In this document: positions 14,554 to 24,414 of the stretch, in pieces
Position numbering within the stretch: position 1 is the first letter of the stretch
Layout: each line of letters begins with the position of its first letter
NCBI RefSeq assembly: GCF_937891315.1
Contig: NZ_CALAGI010000166.1
Span: 1-28,057 of the forward strand
From: an uncultured Amaricoccus sp.
GTDB taxonomy: Bacteria; Pseudomonadota; Alphaproteobacteria; Rhodobacterales; Rhodobacteraceae
DNA length: 28,057 bases
Direction: 5' to 3'
The notes under the pieces: generated by a model
Told to the model about the DNA's origin: nothing
Database searches by the model: none
Seen by the model: only the letters and a program-made list of their open reading frames with translations
Program-made: the position numbers and the translations under genes

Positions 14554-15428
14554 CGCGCTTCGCGAACCGGCTGCGCGCCGCCCGGCCGGATCTCGCGGCG
14601 GAGCACCTGCGCGGAACGGTCGCGGCGGAGCGGTTCGTTCGAGGCGAGCAGCGGACGGTGGTCGCCAGCCTGCTCGATCTCTCGACCCGCCCGAACCCGG
14701 GCGCGGCGCGGGACACGCAGCTTCTGCATGGCGAAAGCTTCGTCGTCTACGAGACACGGGAGGATGGGCTCGCCTGGGGTCAGGCCGAGCTCGACGGCTA
14801 CGTCGGCTATGTCGCCGCCTCGGGCCTCGGCGCGCCACGGCCGCGCGGCACGCGGATCACCGCGATTTCGAGCCACCTTTACCCCGAGCCGAGCGTCCGG
14901 GCGCGTCCGAGCCTGGATCTGCCGTTCATGGCCGAGGTCGCGGTGCGTGGCACCACCGGGGATTTTGCGCGACTTCGGGCGGGCGGGCATGTGCCGCGGG
15001 CGCATCTCGCACCAGTGAGCGGGGATTTCGTCGATCAGGCGGCGCGCTTCATCGGCGTGCCCTACCTCTGGGGCGGGCGCGGCGCGCGCGGGCTCGACTG
15101 CTCGGCGCTGGTTCAGCTGGCGTTGCTCGCCACCGGTGTCGCGGCGCCGCGCGATTCGGACATGCAGGCCGCGTTGCTCGGCGCGCCGCTGCCGCCGCGC
15201 GTGGCGAGCAAACGGGGCGACCTGCTGTTCTGGAAGGGGCATGTCGGCATGCTGATCGACGAAGATACGCTGCTCCATGCCAACGGGCACCACATGGCGG
15301 TGGTGGCCGAGCCGCTGGCGCCGGCGCTCGCGCGGATCGCCGCGGCCGGCGGAGGGCCGGTCACCGTGCGCCGCCGGCTCGCCAAGGGGGTTGGCGAGCC
15401 GACGCACTGGACGACGGCGGCCCGGTGA
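14538..15428 (+). CDS. NlpC/P60 family cysteine peptidase with N-terminal SH3-like domains
   Basis: A 296-residue protein. Residues about 30-165 contain SH3b-like segments (ending in FVVYETREDGLAWGQAELDG and GYVAASGL). From about 170 the NlpC/P60 domain begins (DQAARFIGVPYLWGGRGARG) with nucleophile C188 in LDCSALVQ, H235 in GHVGMLI and H247 in LHANGHH as catalytic residues. The family cleaves D-Glu to diamino acid bonds in peptidoglycan peptides. No signal peptide is seen, so it may act on imported muropeptides in the cytoplasm. The TTG start at 14538 is supported by GGAGG (14526-14530) seven bases upstream and by the lack of a better start. It begins inside the aminopeptidase gene, so expression is coupled. 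Confidence 0.9.
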   Translation: MPGDLTRFANRLRAARPDLAAEHLRGTVAAERFVRGEQRTVVASLLDLSTRPNPGAARDTQLLHGESFVVYETREDGLAWGQAELDGYVGYVAASGLGAPRPRGTRITAISSHLYPEPSVRARPSLDLPFMAEVAVRGTTGDFARLRAGGHVPRAHLAPVSGDFVDQAARFIGVPYLWGGRGARGLDCSALVQLALLATGVAAPRDSDMQAALLGAPLPPRVASKRGDLLFWKGHVGMLIDEDTLLHANGHHMAVVAEPLAPALARIAAAGGGPVTVRRRLAKGVGEPTHWTTAAR

Positions 15429-15435
15429 CGTTTCG

Positions 15436-15466
15436 GCCACTGGCCAGCCGCGCCTGGTTCAGTGGC
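15436..15466. terminator. Bidirectional hairpin between convergent genes
   Basis: GCCACTG (15436-15442) pairs with CAGTGGC (15460-15466). Inside, CCAG (15444-15447) pairs with CTGG (15454-15457) around a 6-nt loop, giving about 11 pairs with a small internal loop. It sits between the convergent stops at 15428 and 15459 and overlaps the latter. There is no T-run on either side, so it may work with Rho. Confidence 0.45.
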
Positions 15467-15938
15467 GCGTCGGGGAAACCAGTGGCACGAGGGCGTGGGC
15501 CGCGAGTTCGTCGTCGTCGAGCACACGGCGGAGCGCCAGCCCGAACTCCTCGGCGGCGCGGGCGAGGCCGAACGAGATGTCGGCGCGCACCATCAGCGTC
15601 GCCATCAGGATCGCATCCTCGCGCGCGCCCTCGGCGGCGAGTGCGACGAAACGGGCGAAGATACATTCGTCGCCACCGACGCAAGGACAATGCGGCGCAT
15701 GCCTCTGCAGCGGGCGACGACCGTGGGTCACGATCTGGCGCAACAGTGTTTCGAGCGTCTCGGTCGCGAACCGCGCAGGCGCGGGCCCGTAACGCTCGAT
15801 CAGGTCGCGCCAGACCTCGGCCTGGCCAAGCCGCCCGTCGCTCCACAGCCGCGTGTACATCACGACGCGCTGCTCCAGCGGCGTCAGATCCGACAGGCGG
15901 CTGACGGGAGCGGCTCCGGGCGGATGGTGTCGGGTCAT
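15459..15938 (-). CDS. Uncharacterised cysteine-cluster protein coupled to hemP
   Basis: I do not recognise this 159-residue family. The N-terminal half is helical (LTPLEQRVVMYTRLWSDG, AEVWRDLIERYG). The centre has a dense metal-ligand candidate: H-A-P-H-C-P-C-V-G-G-D-E-C, that is two His and three Cys within 13 residues. A second helical half follows (EDAILMATLMVRADISFG). There is no signal peptide or membrane span. The start overlaps the hemP stop in ATGA, so it is translated from the hemP transcript. That link, plus the Cys/His cluster, suggests a part in heme or iron handling, perhaps binding iron-sulfur, zinc or heme; this is inference. It ends in the convergent hairpin behind the NlpC/P60 gene. 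Confidence 0.8.
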   Translation of the reverse strand: MTRHHPPGAAPVSRLSDLTPLEQRVVMYTRLWSDGRLGQAEVWRDLIERYGPAPARFATETLETLLRQIVTHGRRPLQRHAPHCPCVGGDECIFARFVALAAEGAREDAILMATLMVRADISFGLARAAEEFGLALRRVLDDDELAAHALVPLVSPTRH

Positions 15939-16123
15939 TTCGTGAGGATCAGCTTGCCCTGGCGGGTGATGTGCAGGACATAGAGCGTCCCGTCGAGCAC
16001 GATGGTCGCCTCGGTTCCCCCGGCGGTCAGCAGCCGCGCGTCATGCTGGGGACGGGGGCGCGGCTCGACGCGCGGACGAGACTCGACATAGGCTTCGCGG
16101 CTGGGATGGAATGGCGCGTTCAT
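15935..16123 (-). CDS. hemP: Hemin uptake protein HemP
   Basis: A 62-residue HemP-family protein. The C-terminal signature is intact: IVLDGTLYVLHITRQGKLILTK in two adjoining parts (a strand followed by ITRQGKLILTK). The N-terminal 30 residues are Pro/Arg-rich linker. HemP genes are iron-regulated and usually sit near heme receptor genes. HemP/HmuP was shown in some proteobacteria to be needed for expression of the heme receptor, possibly as a nucleic-acid-binding activator. The ATG at 16123 is chosen because GGAGG lies seven bases upstream; the frame stays open further upstream but that part is Pro/Asp-rich leader sequence. No heme receptor gene is in the window. It is coupled to the downstream cysteine-cluster gene. 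Confidence 0.88.
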   Translation of the reverse strand: MNAPFHPSREAYVESRPRVEPRPRPQHDARLLTAGGTEATIVLDGTLYVLHITRQGKLILTK

Positions 16124-16283
16124 GGGCGTACCTCCGGACGGTCTTGGATCCGGCTGGCTCGGGGGAACGGGCGCGGGCTCTTCGCTGTCGCGCTCGCTTC
16201 CCATGCCAACGGCTCCGGGTTTGGGACGAGGATCGGGGGTGGCTGGTCCATGAGGCGGGTCTCGCCGGGGATTTGCTGCGACG

Positions 16284-16312
16284 AACATGACAAAAACAGT
16301 CGGGTACGTCAA
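16284..16312 (-). promoter_or_regulatory. Putative hemP promoter
   Basis: On the minus strand, TTGACG (16312-16307) and CATGTT (16289-16284) are separated by 17 bp and match 5 of 6 and 4 of 6 consensus bases. Transcription would start near 16277, giving a leader of about 150 nt before the hemP ATG. The -35 box overlaps the TCAATC-CT-GATTGA palindrome. Confidence 0.5.
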
Positions 16313-16332
16313 TCCTGATTGATTAACTCAAT
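16309..16332. promoter_or_regulatory. Palindromic operator candidate between hemP and chaN
   Basis: The perfect palindrome TCAATC-CT-GATTGA (16309-16322) shares its right arm with a second inverted repeat, ATTGA-N5-TCAAT (16318-16332), so three alternating half-sites lie within 24 bp. The block covers the hemP -35 element and ends two bases before the chaN ribosome-binding region. An iron-responsive repressor (RirA, Irr, IscR or Fur type) would be the natural candidate, but I cannot match it with confidence to a published box. Confidence 0.5.
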
Positions 16333-16346
16333 TTAGGAGGATTTTC

Positions 16347-17177
16347 ATGGCCGCCGTGAACCCCATGTCGCATCCATGGATCGAGCCCGCGACCGGCGCG
16401 AGGCTCGGCCACGCGGCGACGCTGCGCCGCATGGCCGAGGCGCGGGTCGCGCTGCTCGGTGAACGGCATGACGTCGCGGCGGACCATCGCTGGCAGGGAA
16501 ACGTGATCGCCGGCCTCGCCGCCCTGCGCGACGAACTGGTGGTGGGGTTCGAGATGTTCCCGCGCCGTGCCCAGCCGGCGCTCGATGCCTGGACGGAGGG
16601 CCGGTCGGACGAGGCCGCGTTCCTGCGGGACAGCGGCTGGCAGCAGGTCTGGGGCTTCGATCCCGCGCTCTATCGCCCGATCTTCGATCTCTGCCGCGAG
16701 CTGCGCCTGCCGGCCCGGGCGTTGAATGTCGATCGACCGATCGTCAGCCTGGTCGGCCGCGACGGCTGGGGCGCGCTGCCCGAAGCGGAGCGTGCCTGGA
16801 TGACCCCGGCCCGCCCCGCCGGCGCCGCCTATCGCCGCTATCTCTTCGAGGTCACCGGCGGCGCGCGGCCGGACCGGAAGGCGGCGAGCGCGGAGGATCC
16901 GGCCTTCGACCGATTCGTGCGCGCGCAACAGACCTGGGACCGCGCCTTCGCCTGCGCCATCGCCACCGCGCTCGCCGATCGGCCGGGTGCGCTGGTCGTC
17001 GGCCTGATCGGGCGCGGGCATCTCGAATATGGCCACGGCACCCCGGACCAGCTCGCGGATCTCGGGGTCGCACCGGTGATCGTCGCCCTGCCCGGCGGCG
17101 GGCGGGGCGACGACGCCGCGATCGCCGACCTGCTGTTCGAGCCGGCCAGCGGCGCGCACGCGGACACGGCGCGGTGA
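16347..17177 (+). CDS. ChaN family heme-binding protein (cofactor heme-binding domain)
   Basis: A 276-residue member of the ChaN/PF04187 family; Campylobacter ChaN is an iron-regulated lipoprotein that binds stacked hemes. Seen: the family opening with LLGERHDVAADH (E39, H41), GFEMFPRRAQP, and the closing motif IGRGHLEYGHG (H225, H230). Unlike classical ChaN there is no lipobox or signal peptide, so this form appears cytoplasmic, or the start is misplaced; the ATG is, however, well supported by AGGAGG (16335-16340) six bases upstream. It is divergent from hemP across 223 bp with a shared palindromic element, consistent with coordinated iron control. Confidence 0.85.
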   Translation: MAAVNPMSHPWIEPATGARLGHAATLRRMAEARVALLGERHDVAADHRWQGNVIAGLAALRDELVVGFEMFPRRAQPALDAWTEGRSDEAAFLRDSGWQQVWGFDPALYRPIFDLCRELRLPARALNVDRPIVSLVGRDGWGALPEAERAWMTPARPAGAAYRRYLFEVTGGARPDRKAASAEDPAFDRFVRAQQTWDRAFACAIATALADRPGALVVGLIGRGHLEYGHGTPDQLADLGVAPVIVALPGGGRGDDAAIADLLFEPASGAHADTAR

Positions 17178-17261
17178 ACGCCTGTTGATATATCGCAGGC
17201 AGGCTGGCAGTCTCGGCGCTCCGCGGCCAACGAACCGCGCGGCAGGGGGGAGACACAGACG

Positions 17262-17912
17262 ATGACGGTGCCAGGCGCGGACGCCGCGCTGATCGTGATC
17301 GATGTTCAGAACGACTTCTGTCCGGGCGGCGCCCTCGCCGTCGCGGATGGCGCCGCCGTCGTCCCGCTCGTCAACCAGATCGCACCGCTGTTCAAGGTGC
17401 GGGTGTTCACCCAGGACTGGCACCCGGCCGACCACGGCTCCTTCGCGGACAACCACGCGGGCGCGGCGCTGTTCTCCATGACCGAGATGTCCTACGGGCC
17501 GCAGGTGTTGTGGCCGGCGCATTGCGTGCAGGGCACGTCCGGCGCGGCCTTCCACCCCGATCTTGACACCAACCGCGCCGACCTCGTGTTGCGCAAGGGG
17601 TTCCGGCCGCATGTCGACAGCTATTCCGCCTTCTTCGAGAATGACCGCGACACGCCGACCGGGCTCGCCGGCTATCTGCGCGAGCGTGGCATCGCGCATG
17701 TCTGGCTGGCCGGGCTCGCGACCGATTTCTGCGTGCATTATTCCGCGATGGACGCGATCCGGCTCGGCTTCGCCGTGACACTCGTCGAGGACGCCTGCCG
17801 CGAGATCGATCTCGACGGCTCGCACGGCCGCGCGCTCGGGGCGATGGGCTCGGCGGGTGTCGCCTTTGCCCGGACCGAGGAGATCCGCGCCGCAATTGGG
17901 GTAGGACGATGA
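17262..17912 (+). CDS. pncA: Nicotinamidase
   Basis: A 216-residue isochorismatase-fold amidase converting nicotinamide to nicotinate in NAD salvage. The triad is complete: D14 in VIDVQNDFCPGG, K112 in LRKGF and C157 in GLATDFCVHY. Metal ligands D52 and H54 lie in TQDWHP. The cis-peptide region ATDFCV is canonical. The start follows GGGGGGAGA by about ten bases. The stop overlaps the pncB start in ATGA, so both salvage enzymes are made together. It lies 84 bp after the ChaN gene with no clear terminator between. Confidence 0.96.
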   Translation: MTVPGADAALIVIDVQNDFCPGGALAVADGAAVVPLVNQIAPLFKVRVFTQDWHPADHGSFADNHAGAALFSMTEMSYGPQVLWPAHCVQGTSGAAFHPDLDTNRADLVLRKGFRPHVDSYSAFFENDRDTPTGLAGYLRERGIAHVWLAGLATDFCVHYSAMDAIRLGFAVTLVEDACREIDLDGSHGRALGAMGSAGVAFARTEEIRAAIGVGR

Positions 17913-19201
17913 CCGAAATCGCCAAACGCGTCTACGACCATGCCTGGCGTATCGATCCGATCGTGCGCTCGCTGCTCGATACCGATTTCTACAAGCTGAT
18001 GATGCTGCAGTCGGTGTTCCAGCGCCACGCCGACGTGCGGGTCGAATTCAGCCTGATCAACCGCAGCAAGGACGTGCCGCTCGCGAAACTGATCGACGAG
18101 GGCGACCTCCGCGCCCAGCTCGATCATATCCGCACGCTGCGCCTCAGCCGCGGCGAGGGGACCTGGCTGCGCGGCAACACCTTCTACGGCAAGCGGGCAA
18201 TGTTCAGCCACGATTTCATGACGTGGCTCGAAGAGTTCCAGATGCCCGACTACCGGCTGGAGCGGCGCGGCGACCAGTACGAACTGACCTTCGAAGGCTC
18301 CTGGCCCGAAGTCATGATGTGGGAGATCCCGGCGCTCGCCGTGCTGATGGAGCTGCGCGGCCGCGCGGTGCTGAACGGCATGGGCTATTTCGAGCTGCAG
18401 GTGCTCTATGCCCGCGCGATGACCCGCGTTTGGGAAAAGATCGAGCGCCTGCGGCGAATGCCCGACCTCAGGATCTCCGATTTCGGCACCCGGCGCCGGC
18501 ATTCCTTCCTGTGGCAGGACTGGTGTGTGCAGGCGATGCTGGAAGGGCTCGGCGACAAGTTCCAGGGCTCGTCCAACTGCCTGATCGCCATGCGCCGCGA
18601 GGTGGAGGCGATCGGCACCAACGCCCACGAGCTGCCGATGATCTTCGCCGCGCTGGCAAAAGACGACGCGGAGCTGGCAGACGCGCCCTACAAGGTGCTG
18701 GAGAACTGGCACGACGATTACGACGGCAATCTTCGGATCATCCTGCCCGACACCTACGGCACCGAGGGTTTCCTGAAGCGCGCGCCGGACTGGCTCGCCT
18801 CCTGGACCGGAATCCGCGTCGATTCCGGCGCGCCCGAAACCGGCGCCGAGGCCGCGATCGCCTGGTGGAAATCCAAGGGCCAGGACCCGCGGGAGAAGCT
18901 CATCATCTTCTCGGACGGGCTCGATGTCGACAAGATCGAGGCGCTCTATGTCCAGTTCCACGGCCGGGTGAAGCTCGGCTTCGGCTGGGGAACGCTGCTC
19001 ACCAACGATTTCCGCGGGCTGGCGCCGAAGGACGCGCTGGCCCCCTTCAGCCTCGTCTGCAAGGCGATCAGCGCCAATGGCCATCCGACCGTGAAGTTGA
19101 GCGACAATCCGGCGAAGGCGATGGGCCCGGCCGACCAGGTCGAGCGCTACAAACGGGTGTTTGGCGTCGGCGCCCAGGTGGCGGAACCGGTCACGGTTTG
19201 A
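17909..19201 (+). CDS. pncB: Nicotinate phosphoribosyltransferase
   Basis: A 430-residue enzyme of the Preiss-Handler pathway that makes nicotinate mononucleotide from nicotinate and PRPP with ATP hydrolysis. Seen: the substrate-binding opening LLDTDFYKLMMLQSVF, the strand ISDFGTRRRHSF, the autophosphorylated histidine H240 in IGTNAHELPM, and the PRPP region WTGIRVDSGAP with IIFSDGLDVDKI and GFGWGTLLTND. The length fits the PncB1/YgiR class. It follows pncA with a 4 bp overlap, so nicotinamide is fed straight through to the mononucleotide. A large hairpin and repeat copy B follow the stop. Confidence 0.97.
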   Translation: MTEIAKRVYDHAWRIDPIVRSLLDTDFYKLMMLQSVFQRHADVRVEFSLINRSKDVPLAKLIDEGDLRAQLDHIRTLRLSRGEGTWLRGNTFYGKRAMFSHDFMTWLEEFQMPDYRLERRGDQYELTFEGSWPEVMMWEIPALAVLMELRGRAVLNGMGYFELQVLYARAMTRVWEKIERLRRMPDLRISDFGTRRRHSFLWQDWCVQAMLEGLGDKFQGSSNCLIAMRREVEAIGTNAHELPMIFAALAKDDAELADAPYKVLENWHDDYDGNLRIILPDTYGTEGFLKRAPDWLASWTGIRVDSGAPETGAEAAIAWWKSKGQDPREKLIIFSDGLDVDKIEALYVQFHGRVKLGFGWGTLLTNDFRGLAPKDALAPFSLVCKAISANGHPTVKLSDNPAKAMGPADQVERYKRVFGVGAQVAEPVTV

Positions 19202-19218
19202 GATGACCGGAGCGGGCT

Positions 19219-19258
19219 GGAGTGGAGTCCGATCCGGCAGAGCCGGTTCGTCCACTCC
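19219..19258 (+). terminator. Stem-loop behind pncB (possible terminator)
   Basis: GGAGTGGA (19219-19226) pairs perfectly with TCCACTCC (19251-19258). Inside, CCGGC (19234-19238) pairs with GCCGG (19242-19246) over an AGA loop. The layout, an outer stem with an inner CCGG-type stem of 3-nt loop, copies the true terminator at 6674-6719, but no T-run follows. It overlaps the first half of repeat copy B. Confidence 0.5.
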
Positions 19259-19321
19259 GGAATCTGGATTCAACGCAAGATCCTGACCACCGGACGGGTC
19301 CGTCCGGTTGGATATTGCTCC
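19225..19321 (+). repeat. Dispersed intergenic repeat, copy B
   Basis: A 97 bp copy of the element also at 6678-6774 and, reversed, at 4363-4455. Its hallmark is ACCGGACGG (19289-19297) with CCGTCCGGT (19300-19308), a perfect 9-bp inverted repeat around GT, then TTGGA and GCTCC. A smaller palindrome GAATC-TG-GATTC is at 19260-19271. It starts 23 bases after the pncB stop. The remaining 165 bp to the alpha-glucosidase start (19322-19486) hold no gene or convincing promoter that I can see. Confidence 0.7.
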
Positions 19322-19486
19322 AGCGCATCGGCGCGGCGCTTCCGGACGCCGCCGCGCAAGCGCGCGGGAGGCGGGCGCGATCCAAGGCCGCCGATTCACG
19401 TGACTCTCCGGGCGTTCGACCGCGCCAAACCTGTGGATCGGGCCGCCAAGCCGGCGTATTCCTCGATCGAAACAAGGGGAAGCGTG

Positions 19487-21146
<1,660 letters not shown>

Positions 21147-21151
<5 letters not shown>

Positions 21152-21175
21152 ATTTTTCAATTTGATTGATTAATC
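21147..21175. promoter_or_regulatory. AT-rich inverted-repeat cluster between alpha-glucosidase and fructokinase
   Basis: ATTGAA-TTT-TTCAAT (21147-21161) is a perfect inverted repeat overlapping the alpha-glucosidase stop, followed by ATTGA (21165-21169) and the palindrome GATTAATC (21168-21175). The 11-mer TGATTGATTAA (21163-21173) also occurs between hemP and chaN at 16316-16326. It may be an operator or a 3' structure. The rest of the 144 bp gap holds a GC hairpin near 21251-21272 (GGCGG/CCGCC) without a T-run. Confidence 0.4.
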
Positions 21176-21295
21176 CCTCGGGCAATGTCAGACAGCGGCG
21201 GTGGGGCCGCGGGCCTTGCACTGCGAACCCGCGTCGAGTGAAGTCTGAGTCGGCGGGCCCCGTTCGGGCCGCCTTGACCGAGGGGGATGCGGTCG

Positions 21296-22231
21296 ATGTT
21301 CCTGGTCTGCGGCGAAGCGCTTTTCGATTTCTTTCTGGAGACCGACTCCGGTCCGGTGGCGGCGACCTATGCGGCGCGCGCCGGTGGCTCGCCCTTCAAC
21401 GTGGCGATCGGCCTGTCGAGGCTCGGCATCCGCTCGGGCCTGCTGACCGGCCTCTCGACCGACATGCTCGGCCAGCGGCTGGTCGCGGTGCTGCGCGCCG
21501 AGGGCGTCTCGACCGACTATGCGATCCCGACCGATCGGCCGACCACGCTCAGCCTCGTCGGCCTCGACGCCGCCGGGGTGCCGGCCTACCAGTTCTATGA
21601 CAACGGCTCCGCCGATACCGGCGTGATCGAGGCCGACCTGCCGCGCATCGGGACGGACATCGTCGGTCTGCATTTCGGATCCTATTGCCTCGCCGCCGCC
21701 CCGGTCGCCGACGCCTTCGCCGCGCTGGCGACGGCGGAGCGGTCACGCTTCATCACGCTCGACCCCAATGTCCGGCCGACCGTCGAGCCCGACATGGACG
21801 TCTGGCGCGAACGGCTCGCCGCGCTCTATCCGCTCGCGACCCTGATCAAGATCAGCGCGGAGGATCTGGAGCTGCTGCATCCGGGCCATTCGGCCGAGAA
21901 TTTCGCCGCCGACCGGCTGGCGAAGGGCGTGAAGCTCGTCGTCGTCACCGACGGCGGCGAGGCGGCGCATGGCTGGGCGGCGCACGGGCCACTCGGCCGC
22001 GCCACGCCGCCGCCGGTCAAGGTCATCGACACGGTCGGCGCCGGCGACACCTTCCAGGCCGCGCTGATCTCCCAGCTGGTCTCCCATCCCGAAGGCGCGA
22101 TCCGCGCGCTCGACGGACTCGACTCCGACCGGCTCGCGCGGATCCTCGACTACGCGGCGCGCGCGGCCGCGATCACCTGCTCGCGCCGCGGCGCCGACCT
22201 GCCGCGCGCCGAAGAGCTCCTCGTTTCATGA
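21296..22231 (+). CDS. Fructokinase (PfkB/ribokinase family)
   Basis: A 311-residue PfkB-family sugar kinase. The N-terminal signature is CGEALFDFF, followed by the glycine motif AGGSPFNVAIGLSRLG. The C-terminal PfkB signature is DTVGAGDTFQAAL with catalytic base D251. Fructokinase (fructose to fructose-6-phosphate) is the best call because the CGEAL start and the neighbouring alpha-glucosidase and pgi fit it, but another hexose or ketose is possible. The ATG at 21296 is preferred over 21287 because AGGGGG lies directly against the earlier ATG and nine bases from the later one, and the fold starts there. It is followed by zwf after 19 bp. Confidence 0.85.
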   Translation: MFLVCGEALFDFFLETDSGPVAATYAARAGGSPFNVAIGLSRLGIRSGLLTGLSTDMLGQRLVAVLRAEGVSTDYAIPTDRPTTLSLVGLDAAGVPAYQFYDNGSADTGVIEADLPRIGTDIVGLHFGSYCLAAAPVADAFAALATAERSRFITLDPNVRPTVEPDMDVWRERLAALYPLATLIKISAEDLELLHPGHSAENFAADRLAKGVKLVVVTDGGEAAHGWAAHGPLGRATPPPVKVIDTVGAGDTFQAALISQLVSHPEGAIRALDGLDSDRLARILDYAARAAAITCSRRGADLPRAEELLVS

Positions 22232-22250
22232 TCGCACAAGGATAGACCGC

Positions 22251-23704
<1,454 letters not shown>

Positions 23705-23708
<4 letters not shown>

Positions 23709-24394
23709 ACGTCGCCCACCAGTTCTATCCCGACCGCGACACGCTGATGCGCGGTCTGGCCGAGCTCGTGGCCGACCAGCTGCGCGCCGCGCTCGCGACG
23801 AAGCACCGCGCGACGCTGGCGGTGCCGGGCGGCACCACGCCCGGTCCGTTCCTCGAGGCGCTGTCCGAGGCGGACCTCAACTGGCCGGAGGTCACCGTGA
23901 TGCTGACCGACGAGCGCGTGGTGCCGGAGCTCAGTCCGCGATCGAACACCCGGCTGATCCGCGAGACCCTGATGCGCAACCGCGCCGCCGGGGCGAACCT
24001 CCTGCATTTCCACGCCTTGGGCTCGGGAATCGAACCTATCCTCGCGGCGATCCGCGGCCGTGTCGCCACCGCCCTGCCGATCGATGTGCTGGTGCTTGGC
24101 ATGGGCGCGGACATGCACACCGCCTCGCTCTTTCCCGGCGCGCCCGAACTCGCCGCCGCGCTGGCCGAGGATGCCCCCGACATCGTCGCCGTGCATCCGC
24201 CCGACCAGCCCGAAGCGCGGCTGACGCTGAGCGCCGCCGTCCTGCGCGGGGCCGGAGTGATTCACGTGCTGATCGCCGGCGCCGACAAGCTCGCCGCGCT
24301 CGACACCGCGCTTGAAGCGGGGCCGGTCGCCGAGGCGCCGATCCGCGCCGCCCTGACCGCGCCCTGCCCCGTCACAATCCACTACGCCGCCTGA
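23705..24394 (+). CDS. pgl: 6-phosphogluconolactonase
   Basis: A 229-residue DevB-type lactonase hydrolysing the Zwf product to 6-phosphogluconate. Seen: VPGGTTPGPFLEALS, VMLTDERVVPE with SPRSNTRLIRETL, and the active-site strand MGADMHTASLFPG with H138. The family usually has DGHTASLFPG; here Met replaces the Gly before His, a mild variant. The GTG start lies within the zwf stop (4 bp overlap), and homology begins immediately, so the two are translationally coupled. It precedes edd by 20 bp. Confidence 0.95.
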
Positions 24395-24414
24395 CAAAGG
24401 GAGGGAGCCCGCCC

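Noticed and set aside
12541..14838. Minus-strand open frame of 765 codons opposite the Hpt-like and aminopeptidase genes
   Set aside because: Low-complexity Arg-rich translation; the plus strand has a full M17 active site.
16124..16312. N-terminal extension of HemP to 125 residues
   Set aside because: GGAGG at the proper distance supports 16123; the extension crosses the predicted promoter and is low-complexity.
19202..19486. Riboswitch or attenuator before the alpha-glucosidase
   Set aside because: The structures are the pncB-side hairpin and repeat copy B, shared with unrelated genes; no known riboswitch core is visible.
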